Positions 46,501 to 55,436 are shown, numbered from the stretch's first letter. The stretch: DNA of 64,000 nucleotides from Massilia violaceinigra (GCF_002752675.1 NZ_CP024608.1:6634001-6698000); one strand, 5' to 3'. The notes: generated from the sequence alone by a model not told the origin. Numbers and translations are program-made.

Positions 46501-49500
46501 CCCGAAATGGCCGGCGCGTTGTCGTTGGTGACGCCGCCGCTGGCGATGATGCCGGTGACGCGCGCCACGTCATCCGTCACCGCCGTGATGGCCACGCTGG
46601 TGCCGGCCGCGCCTTGCAGCACCACGTTCTGCGTGGCAGCGCCACCGGTATTGCCGGCAGCATCGACGATGCGGGTGGTGATGGTCCAGTTGCCGGTGTG
46701 GACGCCGGCGTCGAGCGCCGTCCAGCCGGTGCCGTCGACGCTGGCCACGACCCAGTTCGCACCGCCGTCGAAGCTCAGCTCCAGCACCTCGCCGTTCGCG
46801 AGCGTACTCCCCAGGGTGCCGGTCACGGTGCGCCCGGCGGCGCCGTCGGTGGTGATGAAGTCGCCCGGCGTGCCGCTGTCGCGCGTCATCGAGACAATCG
46901 TGACGTTTTGCGCGGGGGCGCCGGTATCGAGCACGATGGCGTATGCGCCCGATGCCGTGCCAGCCGTGCCGGCCAGCGAGTTCTCCACCTGCGCGGTGTA
47001 ACTGTGGGTAGCGTCGGCCAGGCCGCTGTCGGCGTAGGTCCAGCCGGTGCCGCTGACGGTGGCGTCGCCAAGCCGGACGCCGTTGCGGTACACGCCCACG
47101 ACCTCGTTGGCACCCAATCCGGCCGAGATGGTGCCGGCCAGCGCCGGCGCGGCGTCGTTGGTGGCGCCGCCGTTGGCCACCGTGCCGATGACCGGCGCCA
47201 CGTCGTCGGCAATGCTGGTGATAATCACCGTCTGCGCCGGCACGTTGGCATTGGTGCTGACGTTGACGGTGGCCGTGGCGCTGGCGGCAGCATTGCCGGC
47301 ATCGTCGCGCGCGCTGAATGCGAACGTGCGCGCGCCGAGTGTCGAGGCAGCGCCGGCGTCGTTCCGATAGCTGATGTCGCGCGCCACAGCCTGGGCTTCG
47401 GCCGCACTCATGGCGGCGAAATCGTAGCGCTGGATGGAAAAGACGCCGGCGGCGTAAGAAAGATTCACGCGCACGCCGCCGACCATGATGTCGGTGCGGG
47501 TAGTGACGCTGTCGCTGCCGTCGGCGGCAACCACGGTGCCGCCGAACACCAGCTTCTCGCTGGCGCCGTCGGCTCCCGCCAGGCCGCCCACGGCCAGCGT
47601 GAGGCGCAGCAGCCGGTTGCTCGCATCGACCAGGGTCAGAGGATCGGCGCCATCGTCCAGGCTGACCGCCCCCCCGTTGACGCTGGCGACGCTGCGATCA
47701 AGCGTGGCGCCGTTCGAGGGCGCCAGGTCGATCACGGGCGCGGCCAGATCCTGCACCGTGAGCTCGTTGCTGCTGCTGTCGGCCAGGATGTTGCCGGCGA
47801 CGTCGCGAATGGTCGCCACCACCTGGTACACGCCGTCGAAGCCGGCGCCGGCACTGGCGGGCGTGAGGGCGTCGGCCTCGGGAATGGCCAGCGTCCAAGT
47901 GGCGCCGGTGACGCTCAGGCGGCCATCACCGGCGAGGTAGGTCTTGCCGTTGACGGTGACGGCGAGCGTTTCGCCGGCGCCCAGGGTGACGCTGCCGGAA
48001 ATTTGCGGCGTGCTGTCGGATGTGACCAGCGGATGGACCACGCTCACCGGGCCATTCGGCGCAGCGGTGTCAACGATCACCGTTTGCGTAGCGACCGCGC
48101 CGAGGCCAACCTGCGCGCTCAGGGCGTAGCTGCCGTCGGCGAGCGTGCTGCCCTGGAAGTCGTAGCTCCAGTTGCCGGCACCATCGGCGGTGACGGTCAG
48201 GCCGTTGGCGAACACATTGCCGCCGGCGCCGGGACCGGTCATCACCAGCTTGACCAGCGCGCCCGGTGCCGCGCTGCCGCGGAACAGCAGCGTGTTATCG
48301 GAGGTGATGAAGTCGCCCGCGATGGCGCTGTCGGTGCTGATGCTGTCGATGGTGGCGTTGGCGCCGGCGATGCTCTTGTCGTGCAGGACGGTGGCCACCG
48401 CGACGTACGGGGTGCCGCCCGCATCAAGGTAGGTGGCGGTGACGGTGATGGTGCCGTTGGCCAGCCCGCGCAGGTTGGCCGGCGCCAGCTGCCACGCGTT
48501 GGCACTGACGGTGGCGGTGTCGGCCAGCGTGGTAACGCCGTCGGTGATGGTGATGGACAACGTGGCGCCGTCCGGCACGCCGCTGGTGGACCCGCGCAGG
48601 ATCACGCTGGTGTCTTCGCTGGCGACCAGGATGCCGTTCGGCGTATTGCTGCCCGTGTAATCGAGTTCGGTGGTGATGGCAATGGCCGGCGCGGCGATGT
48701 CGATCACCATCGCCTTGCTGCTGCTGGCGCTGTTGCCGGCCAGGTCGGTGCCGCTGGCGGTAATCGTCAGCTGCGCGCCGTTGGAAAACGCTACCGGCCC
48801 GCCGCTGCCCGCCGGGACCGCATCACCGGTATCGATGCTCCAGGTGCCGTCAGGCGCCACCGTGGTGGTGTAGCTCAGGGTACCGCCGCCGCTGATGGCC
48901 ACGTCGACCGCGATCGCGCGGCCGACTTCGATGTCGGTGGTGCCGCGCAAGACCGGGCTGGTATCGGCCGTCTTGTAGTTGGTGGTGATGCCGATATCGG
49001 CGCGCGTGTCGATCACGATCGCGCGGCTGACGGTGCTGGTGACGCCGGAAGCGTCGGTGACGGCGGCGCGCAGGGTGTAGCTGCCGTCGCCGAGGGCGGC
49101 ATCGAGGCTGCGGTCGACCGACCACGCTCCGCCGGCAGCGCTGGCGAGCTGGCGGAAGACTTCGGCGCCGCTGGCGTCTTCCAGCGTCACGCTCACCATG
49201 GCGCCGGTTGTCGCGCTGCCGTTGAACACCAGCGTGGTGTCGCTGGTGAGGAAGTCGGCGCCGGCGCCGCTGTCGGCGCTGATGCCGCCGATGGCCAGCG
49301 CCTGGGCATCGATGACGATGGTCTGGGTGCTGAGCGCTCCGTTGCCGTTGACGGTGGTGGCGGCGGTCAGCGTGTAGCTGCCGTTGGCCAGCGAGGTGGC
49401 GCTGAAGTCGAAGGTCCACACGCCGGTGACCGGGTCCGCCACTGGCGTGCCGATCACGGTGCCGTTCAGGCGCAGGGTGACGGTCGCACCCAGTGCGGCG

Positions 49501-52500
49501 CTGCCGCTGAAGGTCAGGTTGCGCTGGTTGGTGATGAAGTCGGCCGGCGTGCCGCTGTCCGGGCTGATCGCCATGATCGACGTGGCCGCCACGCTGGCGG
49601 CGTTGCCGGCCGGGTCGCTGGCGGTGGCGATGATGATGCTGTCGGCCGGAGTCGGGATGGCCGACTGCACGCGCCAGCTGCCGTCGGCCTGCACCGTGGT
49701 GCTGTAGGTCGCTTCGACGGCGCCGGTGCGGTCGCTGTTGATGGTAACGGTAACGGTGGCGCCCGCGGCCAGGCCGGCGCTGGTGCCGGTGATCAGGGGC
49801 AGATTATTGGCCACGCTGGCCGCCGCCGTGATGTTGAGCACCGGCGCGGTCTTGTCATGCACGGTCGTGGTGCTGGTGCTGGCGCTGTCGCTGGTGGCGG
49901 GGTTGCGGTCGGGGTCGACCACGGCCGCCACCGTCAGCGTGCCGTCGTTCAGGGCCGACAGGTTCATGCCGGTCACGCTCCAGCTGCCGTCATCGGCCAC
50001 GGTGGCGGTGGCGGTCGGGTCGACGGTGGCGTTGTCGCCATCGGAGACGGTGACCTTGACCTCCCCGCCGGCGGCATTGACGGCGCGCCCGCGGATGGTG
50101 ACGCTGTCGTCCTCGGTGGCGTTGACCAGGCCATTGGCATCGACCACCTCGGTGATGCTGACCGACGGCGTGCCGGTCACCAGCAGCAGCGTCGGCTGGG
50201 TCACGTCCGAGACGGTGTAGAAGGTGCCGGCGCCGCTGCCGACTGTATCGGTCAGCTGGGCCTTCACGATCAGGGGACCGTTGTTGAAGCTCTTGACCAC
50301 CGCCTCGGTCAGCACGGCGCTCCAGGTACCGTTGATGTTACGGGTCAGGGTGACGCCGGTGTCGGCATTGGTTTTGGTGTGCACGCCGTCCGTAATCGAC
50401 AGCGTCAACGTGCCGCTGGCCGTGGTCTTGGTATTGGCGAAGGTGCCGGAGATGGTGACGCCGCCGAGAATGTCGCTGCTGGTGATGGTGGTGTCGCCGC
50501 TGCCGGTGCCGGTGATGCCGCTGATGGTGACCACCGGCGGATTCACGTTCGGGGTCTGGTAGGCCACCGTCTGTTCCGCGTTGGCGACCTTGTTGCCGGC
50601 CAGGTCGGTGGCGCTGGACGAGGCGGTAATCTTCACGGTGCCGTTGCTGCTCAGGCTTAGCGTTGTCGAAAAATCCCCGTTGGCGTCGACCGTCGCGCTC
50701 AAGCCGGTTTGCGGATAGTCGGTAACGAGCGAGATGACCGAGCCGGCCGGCAGGTTGGCGTTGCCGGTGACGACCGGGGAGCTGGTCTTGATGATCGACG
50801 GCGTGGTCAGCACGATCTGCGGTGCGATCTTGTCGTGGATGATGGCCTTTTGCGCGCTGGTGCCCAGCACCGTCGCCGTCACGGTCAGGCCGGCGCTGTT
50901 CAGGGCCGACAGATCGAATGCGTTGCCGTCGTTGGCCGTGCCGGCGCCGGACGACAGCAGCGTGAACGTACCGTTGGCGGCCACCACGGCGGTCTTGGTG
51001 TAGTCGAGCGTGCCGTCCGAGATGGTGATGACCACCGAGCTGCCCTGCGCCACGTTGGTCGTGGTACCGCTGACGATGACGGAATCGTCCTCGGCCATGT
51101 TGAAGATGCCGTCACCGGTGATGATATTGGCGAGGCTGCCGCCGTTGGCAATGGTCGTCTCGATGCCGGTCAGGTTGTTGGCGGCGGTTCCGATCGTGAT
51201 GCCCGGGATGACCACGCTCAGGTTTTGCGTGTTGCTGGCGCTCTGCCCGCTCGCGTCGAGCGGGGTACTGGCCACCACCACCGCGCTGCCCGACAGGCCC
51301 GCCACCGGCATCGCGCCGGCTACTGGCTGCAACGGCCCGCTGGTATCCAGGCTCCAGTTGCCGCTGGCATCGGTCTGCACGGAATAGGTAATCCGGTCGG
51401 TCGTGCCATTGCCAGTCGGGTCGATGGATACCGTGATGAAGCCGCTCAGCACCGACGAGGTGCCGGCAAAGGTGGGTTTGGGCACCGTAACGGTGACGTT
51501 GTCGTCGTTGACGCCATCGTTGTCGACGATATCGATGCTCGGTCCGCCGATGATCACCAACTCGCCGCTGGTGGTGTCGGCCACGGTGGCGCCGCCGCGC
51601 GTGACCTCGGCCACGATCTGGTAAGTCTGGTCGGGCGCGAGCGCGCCCACGGTGCCGCCGCCGTCCTTGATGGCGCTGGCCAGGTCGACGCTCCAGCTGT
51701 TGCCGGCCGGCACCAGGGTGTACGTGGCCAGCAAGCTGCCGGGATTGCCCGCGTTGTTTGTGTACAGCTTGACAGTGAGCGTGTCGCCGGCCACGTTGGT
51801 CCAGCTGCCGCCGATGGTCGGGCTGGTCGAGCCGGTGCTCTGGCTGGTCACGGTGGGCCGGTTCAGCCCGACCGCGCTGCCCACATTGCCGGCGGCGTCG
51901 ATGGCCGAGGCCGTGATTTTCGTGGTCGGCGTCAGGCCGCCGGCGGGCAGGCTGCCCGAGAGCGGCGTGGCAGTGGCGGTATTCAGGGTCCAGGCGCCGC
52001 CAGCCACCACCACCTGGTACAGCACATTGGCGGTAGCGGGGTTGTTGTCCGGGTCGAGCGTCAAGGTCACGACTGCGCCGTCGGGCAGGTCGGAGGTGCC
52101 GCTCAGGGTCGGCGTGCCGGCCGTGGTGGTGGCGAGCGGGTTGATGGCAACCAGCGGCGCGGTTTTGTCGAGCACGACGGTGGCGGTATCGGTCGCGGTA
52201 CTGCCGCTTTCGGTGACCGAGGCGGCCACGCTCAGGGTACCTTCGGCCAGGCCGGACAGGTTGACGTTCGATACGCTCCAGGTATTGAGTCCGTTGACGC
52301 CGGCGACGACGGTGGCGCTGGCATTGGTGCTGCCGGCGCCGCTGTCGGTAATGACCAGGCTGACGGTGGCACCGGCCGCAGCCTTGGTGCCGCCCGACAG
52401 GGTGACTGCCGCAGCCTCCGTGGCGCCCGACGCGCCGGCCAGTTTGCCGTCGCCGACCGGTTCGTTAATGGTGATCGACAGCCCGTCCGGCACCGGATTG

Positions 52501-53966
52501 GCAGCCGACATGGGCGACGTGAACGCGCCCAGGGCGGCGAAGGTGGCGTTCTTGTCGTAGGCCGCGCCGACCCCGTTCAGGTCACCGTTGATGGGGCCGG
52601 TCTGGGTTTGCGTGAAGCTGATGTACTGCACCACCGTGTCTTTCCCGTAGTTGGCAATGCCGCCGGCGCCACGCGGGCCGGCCACGCCGCTGCGGTCGGT
52701 GGCCGACGGTTTGGCCAGCACGATGGCGATATCGGCGATCGGCACGCGCCAGTTGATGAACACGTCGGTGCCGTTGGCGCCGGTCAGGTTGCTGTTGCTG
52801 CTGCCGGGCGCGGGCACGGCGGCCGGGGCCCAGTCCGAATCTGTCGCGGCCGACACCGCCACCACGGAATAGTTGGATGGCGAGAAGGCGTACACGCCAT
52901 TGTTCGGCAGCCAGCCGGTCGGCAGGGCCGAGGTGGAGGTGGTATTCGGCGAGACGTTGGCGCCGGTGCCGGGGTCGAGCAGGCGCACGGCCTGGCCGTT
53001 GTTGCGTCCATCAACCGAGAAGAACAGGTCGACCCGCCCGTCCCGGTTGGCATCCATGCCGACGATGGCCACGCCCGAAAAATTGGTGACGCTGGTCGGG
53101 TTGTCGATGCGCATGCGAAACACCAGCGTGTCGTCGCCGGTGGCCGCCGTGCCCTTGTCGTCGTAGGCGGTGTAGAGCGAGCCGTGGGTGGCGTCGCCGA
53201 TGATGTCGGTGTCGGCCGCGCCGGCCTGGGTATCGTTGAAAGGATCGCGTACCGGGCCTTTCATGATCGTGGTCCAGCCGGTGGAGCCCGACAGGTTGAT
53301 CGTGGCAAGGCGGTTGGCATAGCTGGCGCCGTCGCCCAGGCCGGGGCTGAACAGCGCCGGGGCGGCGATCGCACCGGTGCGGTATTCGAGCGTCCAGTCG
53401 GCGCCGGCGGTGCCGCCGCTGTCGTTGCTGGAGGCGGCCACGTCGGCGCCGGTGAGCGCGGCGAGGCGCTCGGCCAGGGCCACGCCGGCCTGGCCGGCGG
53501 CGACATCGCACCCGTAGACGAGGATGTCGGCGTCGGCGGTCAAGGCGTGCGACCACGCGGCCACCTGGGCGGCGCGCGCGTCGAGGGTGGCACTGCTGAG
53601 CGCCTGGCCGGGCAGCGCGATAAACGCATCCGAGCCGTGCGAGATGAGGTGGATGGCGGCCACGTCGTGGCGGGCGGCGAGGATGTCGCTGATCTGGTCG
53701 ATGCCGTCGCGCCCGGCCGCCAGCTCGATCACTTCGGCGGTTGCGCCGAAGGCCTGGCGGATCTGCGCCGGGTCGGCGACTTCGGGCGAAATGAAGACGA
53801 TCTGGACCGGTCCGGCTGAGGCGGGCGCGTCGGCTGGCGGTGGCGCTTGCGGCGCTGCCGTGGCCGCATCCCAGGATATCAGCGCTGCCCCGTCGAACAA
53901 CATGCGCGGTTCGAGTGCGGACAATTCAACATGGCGCTTCAGGCCGGGGGTGCGGTTCGTCGACAT
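43503..53966 (-). CDS. Giant Ig-repeat protein with LEPR motif and DUF4347 domain, 3487 aa
   Basis: A very large, low-Cys surface or secreted protein, first gene of a five-gene operon. There is no Sec signal; instead a basic N-terminus holds LEPRMLFDGAA (residues 18-28), a motif that marks a large group of giant proteins in Proteobacteria. Residues about 53-200 are DUF4347, with H106, HG at 110-111 (LISHG) and C153 (YGCDVA), reminiscent of caspase-fold peptidases. A beta-rich domain follows, then Ig-like repeats of about 100 residues to residue 3200, including nine alternating modules (2247-3201). The C-terminus is charged and helical. No RTX nonapeptides were seen. Starting at 53966 places the motif near the N-terminus; the frame runs to 54128 with no extra features. 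Adhesin or biofilm function is likely by analogy. Confidence 0.9.
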   Translation of the reverse strand: MSTNRTPGLKRHVELSALEPRMLFDGAALISWDAATAAPQAPPPADAPASAGPVQIVFISPEVADPAQIRQAFGATAEVIELAAGRDGIDQISDILAARHDVAAIHLISHGSDAFIALPGQALSSATLDARAAQVAAWSHALTADADILVYGCDVAAGQAGVALAERLAALTGADVAASSNDSGGTAGADWTLEYRTGAIAAPALFSPGLGDGASYANRLATINLSGSTGWTTIMKGPVRDPFNDTQAGAADTDIIGDATHGSLYTAYDDKGTAATGDDTLVFRMRIDNPTSVTNFSGVAIVGMDANRDGRVDLFFSVDGRNNGQAVRLLDPGTGANVSPNTTSTSALPTGWLPNNGVYAFSPSNYSVVAVSAATDSDWAPAAVPAPGSSNSNLTGANGTDVFINWRVPIADIAIVLAKPSATDRSGVAGPRGAGGIANYGKDTVVQYISFTQTQTGPINGDLNGVGAAYDKNATFAALGAFTSPMSAANPVPDGLSITINEPVGDGKLAGASGATEAAAVTLSGGTKAAAGATVSLVITDSGAGSTNASATVVAGVNGLNTWSVSNVNLSGLAEGTLSVAASVTESGSTATDTATVVLDKTAPLVAINPLATTTAGTPTLSGTSDLPDGAVVTLTLDPDNNPATANVLYQVVVAGGAWTLNTATATPLSGSLPAGGLTPTTKITASAIDAAGNVGSAVGLNRPTVTSQSTGSTSPTIGGSWTNVAGDTLTVKLYTNNAGNPGSLLATYTLVPAGNSWSVDLASAIKDGGGTVGALAPDQTYQIVAEVTRGGATVADTTSGELVIIGGPSIDIVDNDGVNDDNVTVTVPKPTFAGTSSVLSGFITVSIDPTGNGTTDRITYSVQTDASGNWSLDTSGPLQPVAGAMPVAGLSGSAVVVASTPLDASGQSASNTQNLSVVIPGITIGTAANNLTGIETTIANGGSLANIITGDGIFNMAEDDSVIVSGTTTNVAQGSSVVITISDGTLDYTKTAVVAANGTFTLLSSGAGTANDGNAFDLSALNSAGLTVTATVLGTSAQKAIIHDKIAPQIVLTTPSIIKTSSPVVTGNANLPAGSVISLVTDYPQTGLSATVDANGDFSTTLSLSSNGTVKITASSSATDLAGNKVANAEQTVAYQTPNVNPPVVTISGITGTGSGDTTITSSDILGGVTISGTFANTKTTASGTLTLSITDGVHTKTNADTGVTLTRNINGTWSAVLTEAVVKSFNNGPLIVKAQLTDTVGSGAGTFYTVSDVTQPTLLLVTGTPSVSITEVVDANGLVNATEDDSVTIRGRAVNAAGGEVKVTVSDGDNATVDPTATATVADDGSWSVTGMNLSALNDGTLTVAAVVDPDRNPATSDSASTSTTTVHDKTAPVLNITAAASVANNLPLITGTSAGLAAGATVTVTINSDRTGAVEATYSTTVQADGSWRVQSAIPTPADSIIIATASDPAGNAASVAATSIMAISPDSGTPADFITNQRNLTFSGSAALGATVTLRLNGTVIGTPVADPVTGVWTFDFSATSLANGSYTLTAATTVNGNGALSTQTIVIDAQALAIGGISADSGAGADFLTSDTTLVFNGSATTGAMVSVTLEDASGAEVFRQLASAAGGAWSVDRSLDAALGDGSYTLRAAVTDASGVTSTVSRAIVIDTRADIGITTNYKTADTSPVLRGTTDIEVGRAIAVDVAISGGGTLSYTTTVAPDGTWSIDTGDAVPAGSGGPVAFSNGAQLTITASGTDLAGNSASSSKAMVIDIAAPAIAITTELDYTGSNTPNGILVASEDTSVILRGSTSGVPDGATLSITITDGVTTLADTATVSANAWQLAPANLRGLANGTITVTATYLDAGGTPYVAVATVLHDKSIAGANATIDSISTDSAIAGDFITSDNTLLFRGSAAPGALVKLVMTGPGAGGNVFANGLTVTADGAGNWSYDFQGSTLADGSYALSAQVGLGAVATQTVIVDTAAPNGPVSVVHPLVTSDSTPQISGSVTLGAGETLAVTVNGKTYLAGDGRLSVTGATWTLAIPEADALTPASAGAGFDGVYQVVATIRDVAGNILADSSSNELTVQDLAAPVIDLAPSNGATLDRSVASVNGGAVSLDDGADPLTLVDASNRLLRLTLAVGGLAGADGASEKLVFGGTVVAADGSDSVTTRTDIMVGGVRVNLSYAAGVFSIQRYDFAAMSAAEAQAVARDISYRNDAGAASTLGARTFAFSARDDAGNAAASATATVNVSTNANVPAQTVIITSIADDVAPVIGTVANGGATNDAAPALAGTISAGLGANEVVGVYRNGVRLGDATVSGTGWTYADSGLADATHSYTAQVENSLAGTAGTASGAYAIVLDTGAPAQNVTIVSMTRDSGTPGDFITTDGAAGRTVTGTLGSTLANGEVLELSFDGGANWVVASVDGTGWTALDAGVHTGNWTITTRIVDAAGNTGGAATQNVVLQGAAGTSVAITAVTDDVARVTGIIASGGVTNDNAPAISGTLSAPLGANEIVSVLRDGVKIGNASVSGATWSFTDSALVNGATYSYTARIDNTATPSTGTPSNAYTIVVDTAAPAQGVAIAAMTRDSGIAGDFITSDGAAGRVVSGTLTAPLGTGDVLEISHDGGVTWSLATVTGSAWASTDSAAHAAGWTISARIVDSAGNVGPAVSRDVILSGAPVQTVAVTAIADDVAALTGTVASGGVTNDTAPGVSGTISAPLGANEVLAVYRNGTRIGNASVLGGAWTFADGGLLDGASYSYTAQVENLVTTLAGSASGAYAVSIDASAPAQGVVIVAMTRDSGIAGDFVTGDGGAGRVVTGTLSSVLGTGEVLQASFDDGASWVVASVSGTGWSALDAAAHSANWTITTRIVDAAGNTGGAAARAVVLQADPVQAVGISSITDDAAPSTGTVASGGISNDTTPLLAGTLALALAPGANEVVAVYRDGTRIGNASVSGAAWTYADSGLADGATYAYTARVENSVTGINSTASAPYSITIDLGAPAQSVTITTVVDDVGPVTGTVANGGATNDSAPGVSGALSAALGPNEVLAVYRNGVRIGTASVTGTAWSYADSALADGASVSYTARVENSATGRAGVPSAGYALRIDTSAPAQTVTIETMERDTDAAGDFITSDGGAGRTVSGTVSAPLAAGELLEVSFDGGASWVPATVGGTGWNAPDTGAHGGNWSIVTRLTDAAGNAGGASTRAVTLTDTGIVFTPDTLPAAEPLLGADANSTGVTAPVAPVIVDAPVAPDAAPAQAPGPAPLDSAVLAPGMPLVAAGVPSPVLASGLRATGLLTQEPVRVSVFEIETGNTATGTSRVGESFNPSDIGAGFSINVRQADGSAADKDTVRLVSAVVRIDDGLVPQRDQLALTVSSPNITSVFDAATGTMVLSGGASVTEYEKVIRGLKLRDADGSDVKAKRTIRFTIKSEAGQVQQGAKEYRGPEAALEGAPPRPGGSADAGEAARPGKTGLVAQIANAHARQTQGRDQLLALAARQR
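44364..47228 (-). repeat. Nine alternating Ig-like repeat units in the giant protein gene
   Basis: Two related unit types of about 105 codons alternate in the order B-A-B-A-B-A-B-B-A (reading in gene direction). Type A carries 'MTRDSGxxGDFIT' and 'RIVDAAGNTGGA'; type B carries 'SGGxTNDxAP' and 'ANEVxxVYRxGxRIGNASV'. The pattern points to expansion by duplication of an A-B pair followed by loss or gain of one unit. Confidence 0.85.
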
Positions 53967-54279
53967 CGGAGATTCCGTTTCAAAGGGACCGGTCACACGC
54001 GCGGATGGCGGACTGGTCAAAAATCTGGACACGGTTTGTTGGGTGTCAACGGAAACAAATATAGCGTAGATTTTGTGGGATACAGGGGCGCGATTCGACG
54101 TTTTTGGCAATACTGTCGCGTACGCCATACGGAATTGCCAGTTTTATATCGTGGCGCTGCGGTGAGGAATGCGATAGCGGTCGGAGGGCGAACGACGTGA
54201 CAAGGCGCCCCGCCGCGCGGCTGGCGGCAGAGGCGAAGGCGGAGAGTCAGCGGCGCCGGACGCCGCCGCAGCGGGCTGC
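53967..54279. other. Upstream region of the giant-protein operon
   Basis: This 313-base interval before the giant gene's start has no gene of its own. On the minus strand it carries TTGACA at 54049-54044 with 17 bases to AGATTT, a weak but correctly spaced sigma70-like promoter, and a further AT-rich TATATT at 54063-54058. It is richer in A/T than the surroundings, fitting a promoter. No dyad operator was recognised. Confidence 0.4.
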
Positions 54280-54474
54280 TCAGTCGGTGCCGACGACCGG
54301 TATGCCCAGGAATTTCTGCAAGTCGACCACGCGCGGGCCGACTTGTTCAATGGCTTCGGCCAGGCGCGCGCGGGTGACGCCGAACTGGCCGGTCCAGTAG
54401 ACCAGCTCCGCCTCCACATTGACGTTGATGCGGTCGTAGTCCTGGGGATTCGGTTCGAGCGGATTGTCTGACAT
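54280..54474 (-). CDS. DUF3606 protein, 64 aa
   Basis: A small cytoplasmic protein with the DUF3606 pattern DYDRINVNVEAELVYWTGQFGVTRARLAEAIEQVG. The fold is a helix-turn-helix-like pair; the function is unknown, and such proteins are common as short single genes in Proteobacteria. GGAGAA precedes ATG 54474; the frame continues to 54582 without such support. Separate from the giant operon: it lies upstream of it in the same direction, over 300 bases away. Confidence 0.85.
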   Translation of the reverse strand: MSDNPLEPNPQDYDRINVNVEAELVYWTGQFGVTRARLAEAIEQVGPRVVDLQKFLGIPVVGTD

Positions 54475-54629
54475 GGTGTTCTCCGGTGTGGCGCGTAGTG
54501 CGTCCGTATCCTCACAGCTTGACAGCGCGTTCCCGCGCACACCGTTCGATGACGCACGCATGGCGCCGCGGGCAGTTTTCACAAGGCAAGGCGACTCGGA
54601 GTAACTCGGAGTAAGATACCGCCCTCATC

Positions 54630-55433
54630 ATGCTGCCACGACCGACCATGCGACGCCCACTAGCGCTTCTGTTGAGTTCTCTCGCGCTGCTGACGCTCAG
54701 GATGGATAGCAGCGCCAGCATCCGGCCCCCTGCCCATCCGGCACTGGCCGCCCTGCCCGCTCACATGATCTGGGCATGGGAGCGGCCGGAAGACCTGCGC
54801 TGGCTGCCCGCCGGTGTCGGCGTCGCCTACGTCGCCTCGACCGTGCTGCTGCAGGGCGACGAAGCGCTGGTCTACCGGCGCGCCGCGCCGCTGCTGCTGG
54901 CCGCCAGCGTGCCGCGGGTGCCGGTGCTGCACGTGGATATGTCGTGGCGCCGACCGCCGGCCCTCACCGACGCGCAGAGCCGGCGCGTCGCCGACGAACT
55001 GCTGCGCCTGGCCGGACGCGCCAACCGCCAGGTGGTGCAGCTCGACTTCGAGGTGCGCCGCTCGCAGCGGCCCTTCCTGGCGCGCACCATCGGCGCCATC
55101 CGCGCCCGCCTCGACCCCGCCATCGCGCTGTCGGTCACGGCGCTGGCCTCGTGGTGCCTGGACGATTACTGGCTGCACGATATCGCCGCCGACGAAGTGG
55201 TGCCGATGGCCTTTCGCATGGGTGGCGATCAGCACGCCCTGCGCGCCCGCCTGCTGCAGCAGCGCGGCTTTACCCGCGCGCGTTGCGGCGCGGCCATCGG
55301 CTTTTCCACCGACGAACCGATGATGGCGGTGCGCGAAGGCCGCCACTACTATTTTTCACCGCAAGCCTGGAGCGCCGCCCGCTGGCAGGCGCTGCGCAGC
55401 GCTCCCCGTTCATCCATTCCATCGAGACCCTAA
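54630..55433 (+). CDS. DUF3142 secreted or membrane-associated protein
   Basis: A 267-residue protein with a hydrophobic N-terminus (LALLLSSLALLTL) and the DUF3142 barrel: MIWAWERPEDLRWL at the start, VPVLHVDM, VQLDFEVRRSQRPF in the middle and ALASWCLDDYWLHDI. This resembles glycoside-hydrolase-like TIM barrels, where D in QLDFEV could be catalytic. Two possible starts (54630, 54648), neither with a strong ribosome site. Only three bases separate its stop from the next gene, so the two should work together. Confidence 0.78.
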   Translation: MLPRPTMRRPLALLLSSLALLTLRMDSSASIRPPAHPALAALPAHMIWAWERPEDLRWLPAGVGVAYVASTVLLQGDEALVYRRAAPLLLAASVPRVPVLHVDMSWRRPPALTDAQSRRVADELLRLAGRANRQVVQLDFEVRRSQRPFLARTIGAIRARLDPAIALSVTALASWCLDDYWLHDIAADEVVPMAFRMGGDQHALRARLLQQRGFTRARCGAAIGFSTDEPMMAVREGRHYYFSPQAWSAARWQALRSAPRSSIPSRP

Positions 55434-55436
55434 GCC

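Noticed and set aside
44994..50660. 1888-codon open frame on the plus strand across the giant gene
   Set aside because: It is exactly antisense to repeat units of the giant gene, has the Arg/Gly/His/Ala-rich makeup of GC-driven shadow frames, and has no ribosome site. The minus-strand frame has recognisable domains.
50709..53819. 1036-codon plus-strand frame over the N-terminal half of the giant gene
   Set aside because: Antisense shadow of the Ig-like domains with no motif and with shadow-type composition.
43503..53966. RTX (GGxGxDxUx) calcium-binding repeats in the giant protein
   Set aside because: None found by reading the C-terminal half; the repeats are Ig-like, so this is not a plain RTX type I substrate.
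53967..54128. N-terminal extension of the giant protein to 54128
   Set aside because: The extra 54 residues have no signal peptide or domain, and the start at 53966 puts the LEPR motif near the N-terminus as in relatives known to me.
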